Below are positions 36,897-48,739 of a stretch of 64,000 nt of DNA, piece by piece (position 1 is the stretch's first letter; every line of letters starts with the position of its first letter). The stretch spans positions 7,520,922 to 7,584,921 of the forward strand of contig OX457028.1 in assembly GCA_949752745.1 (NCBI GenBank). Direction: 5' to 3'. Position numbers and translations under genes: made by a program. The DNA is from Protula sp. h YS-2021. Taxonomy: Eukaryota > Annelida > Polychaeta > Sabellida > Serpulidae. Below the pieces are notes generated by a model, which was not told where the DNA came from, searched no databases, and saw only the letters and a program-made list of their open reading frames with translations.

Positions 36897-39842
36897 ATGT
36901 ACGACAGGGCAACGAGGGACCTCACGCAGCCCATGAGGGGCACTGCCGAGCATGTCGGACCCGGTACCTATGATGCAGATATCATTGACCCAAAGAAGAT
37001 TAGAGCAGGTACCAGCCAAATCTTGATACAACTCTTATTCTAACACCTCGAACTTGGATAAGTCCGAAAAATTATGCGGGGCGACCTGATATAGAATTTT
37101 ATATCATTTCTTACTCAGTTATGCAAATGTTTGACTTCTAGAATTTGTAGTTCTGGTTCGCGAAGTTCGAACTATCAAATACGTAGCACGGTAGTTTATA
37201 TGTCGTTTCCACCATAGTTAATAGTTAAACTCATTAATGCGTTTATTGCGTTCGCCAGCAATAATCTCTTGTTCTGCGTTGAACAGCAAATGTTAATTTT
37301 CAAGAAACCTGAAACTACTACACAACCCGACTACGTTTGTAGGATATATTTTTTATGTGTGTATGTCTGTGATACTTGAAAAAAAAAATTAGCGAGTTTG
37401 GGAGTGACCCGTTGTATATTAATTTTTTTTTTTGGGCAGATGGCTATGCACCTTTTCATTCTATGACGTCACGTGATTCTTTCCTGAACCCCAATGACCA
37501 AGTAATCGCGGCACCGGGACCTGGTCAGTATGATCCAGGCTATCCGCAGGACCAAGTTAAGGTACGAGAGCCAAAGTACACGTTTGTGGGGGGATGGGAG
37601 TGGTTTTGGGGTTGAAGGGATGCAGGGATGGATGTGCTGGCCACTGACAACACAGGCGTTTTGCCCAGGTTACGATGACAGAAAGGTACATCTGGGAGCA
37701 CTACAACACTGCTTGCATTGGTTTGCAAATGTATTACTTGTACAGGTAACAAAATACATGAACATTGATTTTTGTTCTTGGTTTTTTTTTCTTCAAAATA
37801 TGCTATGAAAATCCAAATATCATTGGATTTTAAAAATGTTACCACAATTTATGTAAACAGACATGTGAAATATTTACACTTGGGAATTTTCTGTTCCTAT
37901 AGTTTATTGAATTCGTTCGATTCGGTAGGGTGTTTCCGTATGATTCCTTTTTTTCAGCCATAACCTTGCCCTGAGAACTCCTCTGAGAAGCCCAGTGTTG
38001 GACGACCAAATTTCTGTAGCATGTGTAGTTGGTCCACCTCAGTTTTTTTTTTTTTTTTTTAGAAACTCATTAACATTTTATATGCCCATTATAAGGCAGG
38101 CACACGCGGTGATATAACTAAGAGTGCAACCTGTTGATCTCGCCACTACCGACAAAGAGTGAGCAAATATTGCGCGAAAGTGTTATGTGCTGCATCTCTG
38201 GTTTTAGGACTGAATAGCAAATATCTCAGCGGAGATGTTTGTCTACTATGTTTTGAGAGATGCTAGCCTGCCCACTTCCTATTAAGTTGTCACTATAAAT
38301 GCCATTTTGGATTTCCTTAACTCCCTAAAAAATGGAACAACACGCGAAGAATGATCCGTCCATTTGTTACAAGATTGTTACGATATGACGTCACATTAGT
38401 GTTTTATGGCGTTATTGTAATTTATTCATCCCAGTAAATTTAAATTTATTCATCCCGGTGGGGGGGGGGGGGGGAGGTTTGGAGCTAAATTTTTCACGGG
38501 GTTGATGTTATTTTCTGCAGGTGCAAAAATAGGGGAGGGGGGGGGGGGGGGTCCCATCACCGTCTGTGCAGCGACAATGATACAGCATAGTATTCATCGT
38601 TCCGTCAAAAGTTCCCTTTGGGGCATCGGGTAACACAGAATATGCATCAAGTCAGTTGTCATGAATATATTTCAAAAGTAGGCAGAAAGAACCGGCGCGC
38701 TTCTGATTATCCCATAGTTTATGTCCTGATTTTGTTCAGCTTTCAAATCGATCATTCATTACCAGGGCCTGGCTTCAGTTTCCTGTGAGCGCCACCACGA
38801 CTGTTTTTTTTTTCACTTCTTAACCGGATGTGTTTGCGGCGTCAGTTTTTTTTCTGTTTTTCTGCGTCTTCTTAAATTGGCGATTTTTCGAAGTACATCC
38901 AACGTTGCAGCAAAGACCTTGACTGAGCGTGGAAAAAAAGTTAGTTTTTTCGGCAACAAAAATAGACGTCACCTCAAGTCGACGTTTTCTCGACGTCAGA
39001 ATATTTTCTCGGATATAACATGCCAAAAGATGTGTTGCGTAGAGTCCTGATGCAACTGGTCACTTGGCATGACTTTTAACATAGATTTTTAAATAATTCT
39101 GAGTTTTTATGTGTTCAGAATCGTATTTTTGTGGCCCCCAAGTGTAATTTTTACTCTTTTTTTAATGGCAACGGTCTAGTTGTTTACTTCCTTTGCCTGT
39201 ACGGTATTAGTTTATTGTATGTGTTACAGGGAGGGCGAACCATGGGGAATAAAAGCAAGCGTTTCGTCGAGGTGCTTTCGGAGAATCCAGGCCCGGGCTC
39301 GTACACACTGAGTAAGAAAAAAGACTGGATAAAAGAAGTAGGGAAAAAACCTCACTCTGCCCCCACGGAGGGGGATAAGAAGGGCGGCATGGTGAGTGGT
39401 TACCGCAGTGCACATGTACTCAATTCTCTCGTACAGTTCTTTATTAGTTATCAAAGTACACATATACTTAATTCTCTTGTAAATTTCTGTATGAGTTATC
39501 AAAGTACACATGTACTTACTTCTCTTGTACAGTTCTTTACGAATTATGCTGCAATATAGTATTTAAGTACAATACTGAGTATCGTTCCTCCCCCCCCTTC
39601 CCCTCCCCCCCCCCCCCACTCTTCTACACTCAGTGTCTTCTACAAAACTAGTTGTAAGACCATTTTGTGTATGACAGTTGATGACCAATCGCATAAAGTT
39701 CCACCGTAAGCCCATCGCGCCGGCCATCCCCACGCCGGGGCAGGCGTATGGCTATGAGGAGAATGAGGACGGCACGTTAAGGAAACAGGACCCTCCGGAG
39801 AAAGACTTCTCATTAGGACCCGCCTACTACAATGTGCATCAC
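36897..39842 (+). CDS. STPG2: STPG2-like sperm-tail PG-rich repeat protein, first four coding exons (partial)
   Basis: Coding exons: 36897-37008 (within an exon preceded by acceptor TTCTTCAG at 36880-36887), 37440-37561, 39230-39391 and 39678-39842. All joins keep frame. They encode 187 aa from MYDRATRDLT onward. PG-rich (SHIPPO-type) motifs are VGPGTY near residue 20, APGPGQY near 63 and NPGPGSY near 100. The start MYDRA, the GYAPF segment and the block IAPAIPTPGQAYGYEEN followed by LGPAYY match what I know of STPG2. The family is linked to sperm flagella and ciliary microtubules; the exact role is unclear. The last exon ends CAC|GTGAGT, so the gene continues. No later PG-rich exon was found, and a 200-N gap begins 122 bp on. 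An untranslated upstream exon is implied by the acceptor before the ATG. Confidence 0.88.
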
Positions 39843-39964
39843 GTGAGTTTGCTGTAGCCGTTTGCTTGACCAGCTCCTCGTATTATGTCTTATGCCTTAT
39901 TATACCTTATTTGGCATGGTTTTTTTCTTGTACTTGGCAATGAAGACACAAAAGAGATTAAGCC

Positions 39965-40164
39965 NNNNNNNNNNNNNNNNNNNNNNNNNNNNNNNNNNNN
40001 NNNNNNNNNNNNNNNNNNNNNNNNNNNNNNNNNNNNNNNNNNNNNNNNNNNNNNNNNNNNNNNNNNNNNNNNNNNNNNNNNNNNNNNNNNNNNNNNNNNN
40101 NNNNNNNNNNNNNNNNNNNNNNNNNNNNNNNNNNNNNNNNNNNNNNNNNNNNNNNNNNNNNNNN
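39965..40164. other. Assembly gap (200 N)
   Basis: Exactly 200 undetermined bases. The round number suggests a placeholder, so real length and content are unknown; a further STPG2 exon could be hidden here. Confidence 0.99.
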
Positions 40165-40299
40165 CCAATGAAAGGTAGTAATGAAATGGGAGAAATACTG
40201 CACTGTGTCCAAATTTATTTATCACTGATAGTCAAATAAACTGTGTTGGCAACGTTGTTACTTTTTTATTTCTTTTTATTATGTGTTTTAAAGAATAAA

Positions 40300-40640
40300 C
40301 TTAACAACCGTCGCCGTTTTGTCCGGGGTTGCACTTATCGCCGTTTTGGCCGTCGCCGTTTTAGTCTTCTCCATTATGGCCGCCGCCGTTTTGGCCGTCG
40401 CTGTTATGTCCACATACCTGGGTCGTTCCCTTAAATCCCATGCTTAATATGCGTGGGAATTCCCACATATGAAATGCATAGAAATATATGCGTATAAAAT
40501 GCATGGGTTCACATGCGCATAATACACATCGGAATGAGTATCAAACTCTCCTAAATCCCACGTAACTACATGGGAATTTCCCCAACAAAACACACATTAT
40601 TTATGCGTGGGTACGTGGGAATACCCACATATATTATGCA
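40300..40640. repeat. GCCGTCGCCGTTTT short repeats and GTGGGAATTCCCAC palindromes
   Basis: 40311-40405 repeats GGCCGTCGCCGTTTT-like words. 40451-40640 holds GTGGGAATTCCCAC and ACGTGGGAATACCCACATAT with recurring ATATGCGTG and ATGCATAG words. No gene was found. Confidence 0.55.
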
Positions 40641-41176
40641 TAGTCCCCATATGGGACTGCTATCTGGAATTTACACACGAACTGTTCTCCGATTACCTAC
40701 AAGGGGTTGCACCTCTTTGCCAGACCCAATTGCTTGTAATGGCACGAAAAAAATCCCAAAATACGCAACTTCGGGACAAAATCATGTCGTCACCTTTCAT
40801 CGTTAAAACTCTATACGTCTTGATCCCCTTCTCTATCTACACCCCGGCCGGAAAAGTCGCATGTTTATAAATATCAATTAGCTGAACGCTCTACTACAGG
40901 TTATAGTGGATTTTTTACGAGAATTAAGAAAAATCGATGCAAGATATTCATTATCAAGGCAGGAACACACAAAAGGGGTGTTCTGTATAATCCCGATTAT
41001 GCATTGTATAAAGGCCTTGTTGCACAAAATAAAGTTTATTTCCGTTAAAACGGCCGCGGGCATATGCTTAATGGCATGTTCGCTGTGTGAATAAAGGAGA
41101 GTTGAAATCTTCCCTGGCTTGTAATTGGTTGAAACAACCCCCTAATAACGGCCCGTGATTTGCATGCTTTCGACAC

Positions 41177-41691
41177 GGTAAATGGTCATCTGCCCCCCGG
41201 TCAACTGCTCCCCCCCAGTCAACTGTCCCCTTTTTTGCAACCCGGTCAACTGCCCCCCCCCAGCAATTTGACGGGGTCGTCATCTGCCCCCCTTCCCCTC
41301 CTTTTTTTAGTGGAAAAAAATTCTTTAAAAATTAGGCAATTGTGATGTTCCCGTCTACTTCGTCTCTGAAACAATTGATATTCATTGATCTATTCACCAA
41401 TATTGATCTTAGGAGAGACTGATCCGTAAACTAATTACAGTTCTAATTGCAATTAGTTTTGTATTGGTGAATTGCAATTTACCGAGGTGCAGTACATTCA
41501 ATAAAATAAATATAATTTTATTTATTGTGTCTTAGTAAGCCAAGATTCCAAGAAAAAATAGTATATGGAGGGGGCAAGCAACCACCCCTCCACTTTGAAG
41601 AGGGGGGGGGGCAGTCGACCGGGTTGCAAAAGGGGGGGTGCAGATGACAGGGGGGGGGGGGCAGTGGACCGGGGGGCAGATGACCGGGATT
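41177..41691. mobile_element. MITE with TIRs made of GGTCAACTGCCCCC-like repeats
   Basis: Ends: left GGTAAATGGTCATCTGCCCC, right (reverse complement) AATCCCGGTCATCTGCCCCC. Each end continues with two to three further GGTCAACTGC + C-run units. It is flanked by CTTTCGACAC (41167-41176) and CTTTCAACAC (41692-41701), a likely 9-10-bp target duplication with one change. The other arm of the inverted repeat carries a single copy of this site near 45045 (in reverse, TTCTCGGCAC then TCTATATTCT). Non-coding, 515 bp. Confidence 0.75.
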
Positions 41692-42114
41692 CTTTCAACA
41701 CCCTATATTTTTCACAGTGGACACACACGATATCCATCCCACACATCTTAGTTATTGCTATTTCGCCATGCCGCTAGGTATAGCGCCGTGTGCTCGCTAG
41801 GCACGGGTCTAGCCTTGAGGGAGTTGCTGCTATATATAGCCCACCCTTTTTTTTACGTAATTCAGCATTCACAGCCATACAGCATAAGGAACTGCTACGT
41901 GAAGGTCTTTAAGCGAACATCCCTTCCTCCTTCTTAATCATTACGTAAGCGTATGTATGCGGTATTTGTTGGCTCGCCCCTTCCCAAAATCTTCCTGCTT
42001 TGTCGCTTTATTGTTCACAAGAATTTTGTTATTATGGCTTTAATGTTTTGTGCCAAGCTCGCCCCATCCCCCTCCTCCGCCACTCATTGTATTTAATGTA
42101 TAAATTGCACCCTT

Positions 42115-42203
42115 GTAGGAGCAGACCCCACCCCCGGAACAGATCCCCCCTTTTTTTGGTAGGAACAGACACCCCCGGGGGGATGTCTGTTCCGTTTACC
42201 TTG
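42115..42203. mobile_element. 90-bp miniature insertion built of GGAACAGACMCCCC units
   Basis: Three direct units (GGAGCAGACCCCA, GGAACAGATCCCCC, GGAACAGACACCCC) and one inverted unit (GGGATGTCTGTTCC). The segment is missing from the right arm, where GCACCTTT joins GCCAGCCACC directly. It looks like a tiny relative of the 41177 element. Confidence 0.5.
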
Positions 42204-43307
42204 TCAGCCACCTTCCTGTTCTCCGTCCTTTGTCGCTTTGTGCAGTAGGTATATTTAATGTCCACTTCTTTTGTTTTCTCCGATGACTTATTATGAAGAA
42301 CGGTACACAGGTCATTCTTTTTGAGAATGTCCTTCAAGGTGTGACTTTGTTTTCATTGTTGTTTAAATTGATTCATTGAAAACAAAAGACATAGGCATTG
42401 ATCAAATGGAATTTTAACAGGAATCAAACATCAACAATCTTCGCCTTGAAGAAAGACTAATTTAAATTTAAAAACATATATTCCTTACCAAATATTCTAA
42501 TGCTTAATTACCTTACGAATTCTTTAGTTTTTATTGGAGTGGGGGAGGGGGGGGGGTGATGAAAGAGATATATTGACACAGACGTTCGACAGCCGTCGTC
42601 ATTTAGTCATGACAAAACGCATCTCATTTTTTACGTTAAATATTCGTCGACAGACGTCGTGACCTCAGAAAGACATTTGATAGACGTCAGAGTGATCACA
42701 GAATGATCGATTTTTTTCTCTCGATTTCAAATCTGGAGCAAAACGATAGAATTTTACGATGAGTAACATTAAATTAAACAGATGAAAGTAGAAGCTTTCA
42801 AATAAATTACCTTGTAGTTAATGTCGGAATTCATTTTCAAAAATTATGTATTTCTAAGGTCCATCCGCACTTAACATGCTTGTGGTATCGATAGATCCGG
42901 CAGGCTCGTTAACATTATATACTTGTATAAGTCCTTCAGTGTCCAATCCAGTGTCAAAATTCCCAGACTGCCTCTGCAATTCAGAAAACGTCTGGGTCAA
43001 AGAAAATTCATTTTCTGAATCGTCCTCCATATTAATTTTGTACCAAAAAAAGCTCGTGTTGACTCTTGCATTAACTAGGTTGTTATGAATGATTGTTGTT
43101 CTTTAGTTGTCACCTTAATTGCAGAACAATAGGGGGTGACGAGCCGGGGCCAATTGGTATGGCACATGGACATTAAGTATGACGCCCTCGGTATGAATAG
43201 ACAGGGCCATGAAAATAGAGAATACCTCGAAGTCAGGCATTTTCATATACGTATGTCATGTTTCTCTTTGTTAGTTTACACCTGTGACGTCACCCCTTTG
43301 TTCTGAC

Positions 43308-43403
43308 AGTCCATTATTTAAATGTAATGGACTGGTGGGAGTCCATTATTTTAAATAATGGATTCTTTGCTGTTGCGAGTCCATTATTTTAAAACAATGG
43401 ATT
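43308..43403. repeat. Three successive AGTCCATTATTT hairpins
   Basis: AGTCCATTA...TAATGGACT (43308-43333), GAGTCCATTATTTT-AAATAATGGATTC (about 43339-43364, in two pieces) and GAGTCCATTA...CAATGGATTC (about 43377-43403). Three perfect or near-perfect inverted repeats with nearly the same arm. Confidence 0.7.
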
Positions 43404-43485
43404 CGCTGCTGTTTGAAATGAAAAATAAACAACTGCCCATTTTACTTTCGTTTCGGACAATTTGGCGTATCGACAAAAATATTAA

Positions 43486-44068
43486 ACAAGTATATCAGTG
43501 AAACTGATCTTGGTCCCGCCGAAAGATATCTGAATGTACACTCCTTCGGTCAAAAGCTCACTGAAAAATCGCAAGTAAAAAAGCAGGAGGGTGGTGGACG
43601 GAATTTTGGTTAGCGAACAAAAGTAGAAGCATCGTGCCTCAACAAACAAAATTTTTTGTCCTGTTGGAAGTTTCATATTTTCGTCAATTTTTGGTCAAAT
43701 CCCAAAACAATCCCACGTCGCCCAATTGCAATATATATTCCTTCGCTCCATAAACCTCAAAAGGCTGCCTTCCAGAATAACTGAGAAATTGCGCGTACAA
43801 AGGTGCCCCTACAGTACCCCCCACAAACAAAAAAAATTGGTCACGTTTGAAGTTTCACAATTTAGTCAATTTCTGGTCAAATTTTAAAAAACCCAGGTCA
43901 CACAACTCCAACATATGTTGTTACTTCCCACAAAAAAATCAAAAGCCCTCGCTGAAACTTGAGTGAGTAATTGCGCGTACAAAAGTGGGGGCACTGGTGT
44001 GGGACAGACCGACAACGAGCGTTTTATAAGTTCCCCGCTCCGCGCGTACCGCGGCGGCGAAGCTAAAA
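43486..44068 (+). mobile_element. HINE-like element, family 5
   Basis: The 5' end ACAAG is followed by stem-loop ATCAGT-gaa-ACTGAT and CTTGGTCCCGCCG. About 200-bp units follow (AAGTTTCA..ATTT.GTCAATTTTTGGTCAAAT). Then come GACAGACCGACAACGAGCG and a GC-rich imperfect hairpin ending GAAGCTAAAA. The 5' stem-loop is nearly identical to that of family 3 at 22022. It lies between the arms of the large inverted repeat. Confidence 0.6.
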
Positions 44069-44472
44069 CAACCACCGTTCCATGTGTTGACCAACCCCCC
44101 CCCCCCCGCGGCCCGTCCCACCATCCTCCGCCGCTCACGTTCCTCCATCCCCCTCACTCCCCTCCTCCGTCGTTTTTTTTTGTGTGTGTGTTTACTAAAT
44201 TTTATGAAAGAATTTGCATCCAATGTGTTATTCAGCTGGGCATTTTCATTAACGATATCCAAGAGCTCTTTTTCCATGTTTACACTTCGCACACCACCCG
44301 CTGAATGAAAGACTCTGAACTGTCCATTATTTTTCTCACACCTTGTTTACTGATTTCAAACCTGACAGTGCGTGACAAAATGGGTCACAACAAAGTGGGC
44401 GACATAATTTCAGACCAGACTTTTGTTAGCGACAGTCCAGGGAATCGGTTGTGAATTGTGTAAACTAAGTCA

Positions 44473-44577
44473 GATACAGAACTCAGAGGGTCCAAGAGTT
44501 CAAATAATGGGCAATTCCTCGGCGCTGCCCTGGAACTGTCCATTATTTGAACTCTTGGACCCTCTTCGTACTGTATC
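44473..44577. repeat. 38-bp-arm palindrome (hairpin) with 29-bp loop
   Basis: The left arm 44473-44510 and right arm 44540-44577 are complementary with three mismatches. The inner 26 bp, containing GAGGGTCCAAGAGTTCAAAT, pair perfectly. The arm end carries the same CCATTATTT word as the 43308 hairpins. Confidence 0.85.
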
Positions 44578-44654
44578 CTATACTTATCTCTCCCTTGCCT
44601 ATTCCACTCCCTTCAAATATCGTACTTATAATGTATTATAGGATTATGGGAAAA

Positions 44655-45491
44655 GGGAGGGAGAACGGGAAGGTGGCTGGCAAAGGTGCAAGTTCTACAT
44701 TAAATGCAATGAGTGGCAGAGGAAGGGGGGTCTGGGGCGAACTTGGCACAAAACGTAAAAATCATAATACCAAAATAACTTGTAAACAATAATAACGCGA
44801 CAAAGCAGGAAGATTTGGGAAGGGGCGGGCAAACAAATATGGCATACATACGCAAACGCTTACGTGAGGATTAAGAAGGGAGGCAGGGATGGTCGCTTCA
44901 CGTAGCAGTTCCTTGTGCTGCATGGCTGTGAATGCTGAATAAAGCATAAACAAGTGAGAATAAACTCTTGGCCAATGAGCACAAGGTGCTACACATAGCG
45001 GCATGGCGAAATGGCGACAAGATGTCTGGGGAAAACCTCGCGCGTATTCACTCTGAAGAATATAGAGTGCCGAGAACTTGCAAATCATGGGCGGGCCGTG
45101 TTTAAGGGGTTGTTTCAACCTATTACAAGCCAGAGAAGATTTCGCATAAAGGATACACCAGCGATCGTTTTAACCAAAATAAGCAAACTTTATTTGTGCA
45201 ATAAGATCTGTTTACAGTGCATAATCGTCAGTATACAGAACCTGCCTTTTTTTGCATTCCTGCCTTGCTACTAAATATCCAGCAACGATTTTCTTCGCTT
45301 CGCGCACCAAATCGACTATAAGCTACCGTTGAGAGTAAATTAGTTTATATTTATAAACATGAAAGGTGACAATGAAAGGTGACGACATGCTTTTGTCCTG
45401 AAATTGCATATAGTTGTCGATTTTTTTTCGCGCCATTGCAAGCGATCGGGTCTGGCAAGGAGGTATTTAAAGACCAGTTCGTATGTAAATT
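44655..45491 (-). repeat. Right arm of the large inverted repeat
   Basis: Reverse-complement partner of 40668-42235, roughly 80-85% alike by eye, and lacking the two insertions of the left arm. It therefore records the pre-insertion state. Confidence 0.85.
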
Positions 45492-47059
45492 ATTGTAGTT
45501 CTTTAAATCAACAATCCTGCTGTACAAGAATTGCATTACTTTCTGACGACATAACACACAATTTCTTATCTTATAACCATGGCTAATAAATTTGACCTCG
45601 GTTATAATTGTGAATCAATAGAAAAAACTTGATTTCGCTTTCAGTACTTATTGAGCAATATCTGAATGTTTTGCTTTCTATTTAACCCGCTTCTGGGCCA
45701 GATGTGTACATATTTTTTTAGCCCCAGACAAGCTAGTTTGAAATTCACTGCTTAAACTGGGCGATAAACATATGAATTCTTTGATCGGTAAACGTTTTGA
45801 TACAATTTGGTGTTGTGTAGGTACCCTAGCAAAGCCAACTGTCTTCATTCTTCATTTTGATTCGTTGTAGGCAAGGGTATCACCCATACATCAGTTAAGT
45901 ACAACCTTCCTAAATCAGCGGAAACATTTAAGTCCATGTTAATTTCCCATTGTTTTCTTATGATACGAACCTGGGTAATTCAGACACTTTCCTATTCCGG
46001 ACAACGGACAAAGTTTATTCCAGATCCAATTTTAGATTTTGCTTGTGAATAACTCGATGATTCGTACAAAGAATAGCCATCTCTGAATGTTGTTTTTGTG
46101 TACGTCCCAGATAATGTCACTAAGAATGTCCCACAGCAAATATGACTGCTTTTGTAATATCGCGTAACGCTTCCCATGTCCCAAGTGATTCACATGTGTA
46201 GTGTCTGATAATTAACCTGGTTTTACTGAACTGCAATTCAAAAAGCAATATTTATGAATAAAAAAACTCATTTTGCATATAGAACTATAGACATTTAAAA
46301 CTGGCTGAAAGCCGTAGAAATGACTGATCGTATGCTAAACCAGTTATGCTGAAAACTTGCTATTCTGCCCAAAGCGTTAAAATGATAAAGAAATCTGAAA
46401 AAACATGTTTCAGTTAAATGTGATAGAGATTTGAAGTAACAATTAATTCAAGCTGCGGTTAGGGTTACCCTCAATGCTGTTAACTATCTTAGTAAGTCGT
46501 TAAAAGCCAAATTCGTTGCATTATGGAATAGTAGCTCTAATATCTCACTGTTATAAGGGAAATTAACAGTTGTTTGGTTTTATATTGAATTTCTCTATAT
46601 AAACAGTTTGAATGTAAAGTTAGCTCTGAATCGTAACTAGTTACTGCATAGAACTGGAAAAGTTTACCCCTCGTTGTCTGTGACAGTGTTAGTAATCGAT
46701 AAGTAAAATAGGAAGTAAACTTTCTACACAAACTTTCCATTGTATTATCAATGAATGTGCCATTATTTGTATCCCAGTGCTTAGAATCAGCTAAAGTTAC
46801 ACCTTAGACATCATTCTTGTAACCACCTGTTCTGTGTTACCACGTGTTATTTAACCATTGGTGTGTATAACCACAGCGTCCTCTGGTAACCGGCTCTCCT
46901 TAGTACTGAGAAATCTTCACAAACCAGACACGACCACACTTTCACTTACCTTAACAACACGTTTCATTAAATAATGAAATCTGACCATATGTTATCATGT
47001 GTCCTACATGTGGTAAACACATGCCAATTCAATTAAATAAAAGCAAAATTAGATGTTAG
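45492..47059. other. Intergenic DNA, no feature recognised
   Basis: Unstructured AT-rich sequence without convincing exons, although it could belong to a long STPG2 intron. Confidence 0.4.
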
Positions 47060-47855
47060 TCATATGCCAAAATGGTTTTTGCAGTATGCGGTTAATGCGA
47101 GTGGGTAACAAAGTGGTTACCATGCAGTAAACGTGGTTTTCCATATATCATAACGTATGTTACCAACGTATGGTTTTAGGTTTCAACGTATGTTGACTTC
47201 AACAACGTCAGCAATATGGTATCAACCTGTTTATCCCATGTACGATTTTGATATATGTGTATTGTGCTAATCATATGACAACCATGTAATTTGGCTTGTT
47301 GTAACAGTCTCCACATATTAATTTTTTATTTTAACCATCTAACGGGTCATGTTAAAATATGGTGACCACATGTTAAAAAAATTAACGTTACATTATTACT
47401 ATGTTTTTAAAGGTTTTACCTTATAAGAAATGATTACAGCATGTTTTCGATGTGAGTTTACTGCTTAACCACCAGGTTTCATGATTAAATTTGTTGTGAG
47501 TGCAGTCAAATTTCACTATACGATAAAAGGTGTGGGATAAGATTAAGAGCTGTGTAACATATGGTCTTTTATGGTCGATGAAGATTCCTGATGTAGGATT
47601 CATTGTGACATCAAGGTTAATTCTATTCGATGAGAATCGCTGGGTGATCTCAATTCCAGACGTATTACTGAAACGTGCTAGATCTCGTTCTATTGATTCT
47701 ATTCAGCCATGACAAAGGGGCGGCATTTTTTTAATTGATTTTGAAAGCAGTGGTATAAAATTAATGCATTTACAACACAAGGTTATATGTATATTCTTTG
47801 TAGAATGATAGTTTTTACTCTATCCTTTAAAAACTGAAAAAGTTGCTAGCCTGGC
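47060..47855 (+). repeat. First copy of a diverged ~0.8-kb tandem duplication
   Basis: It aligns in order with 47930-48735. Shared landmarks: GGTAACAAAGTG, AAACGTGGTTTTCCATATAT, GTTACCAACGTAT, ATTTGGCTTGTTGTAACAGTC, CATCTAACGGG, TTAATTCTATTC and CTAGATCTCG. The copies are diverged by many substitutions and small indels. Confidence 0.7.
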
Positions 47856-47929
47856 AACGTGTGAAAAAATACTTGATTTGTGTAATGTAACCACCTGTGC
47901 CTAAGTGTCTAAAATTATGCTATGCTTTT

Positions 47930-48356
47930 AAAGATGGTAACAAAGTGCTTAACACGTTATCGAAATAAACACAGTAAACACGTGGTTTCTATATATCCTA
48001 TTATATGTCACCAACATATCGTTAACGTGGTCGCTACGCGTTTATCCAATATTTAGCTTTAATTCTTGCGTGTTGTGATGGTCATATGGTAATCAAGTGG
48101 TTTGGCGTGTAGTTACAGTCTGCATATGTTAAACTTAATAACTATCTAATGGGAGATATATGTTAATAATATTTGGTAAGAATATATGGTAAGAACATAG
48201 AGTAAGAACATAGAGTAAGAGAATATGGTAAGAACATACTATGTAACGAATTCTTTCAACAGGTTTTAGATGAAATTTTTTACAAATTGAGCATTTCTTG
48301 TCAGTACAATCAAATTTACCATCTGGTCGAACGTGCGGATTTCAAACACAGGATAA

Positions 48357-48443
<87 letters not shown>

Positions 48444-48735
48444 CTTACATGGTTGACGAAGTTGCATAATCCATTGTCACATCAATGTTAATTCTATTCC
48501 TTGAGATAATGCGCTTCTCTGGTATATCCCATTCAAGTTATTAACTAATGATGCTTGATATCGTTGCTAACGAAATCTCGTTCTCTTCATGAATTTTCAA
48601 TCACGGCAAAGAATTTTCAATTTGTTTTTAAAAGAAAGATTAAACTGAATGTTTGTTATTTATGTATATGTATTTATTCTTGGTAAGATATTAAGTTTTG
48701 TTCTATGCTATCAAAACTGAGAACGGCAGCCTTTT
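47930..48735 (+). repeat. Second copy of the ~0.8-kb tandem duplication
   Basis: Partner of 47060-47855. It differs mainly by a long (GT)n tract at 48359-48442, where the first copy has only AAAAGGTGTGGG. Confidence 0.7.
48359..48442. repeat. (GT)n microsatellite
   Basis: About 42 perfect GT units inside the second duplication copy. Confidence 0.98.
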
Positions 48736-48739
48736 GGGA

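Larger units (their letters stand above)
40668..42235 (+). repeat. Left arm of a 4.8-kb large inverted repeat
   Basis: Read forward, this segment matches the reverse complement of 44655-45491. Shared landmarks in order: TTTACACACGAACTG, TTGCCAGACCC, CATGTCGTCACCTTTCAT, AAATAAAGTTT, GGTTGAAACAACCCC, TTTCGCCATGCCGCTA, GGAACTGCTACGTGAAG, CTTCCTGCTTTGTCGC and GCCACTCATTG. It is longer than the right arm because of insertions at 41177-41691 and about 42115-42203. No conserved protein is visible. Confidence 0.85.
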
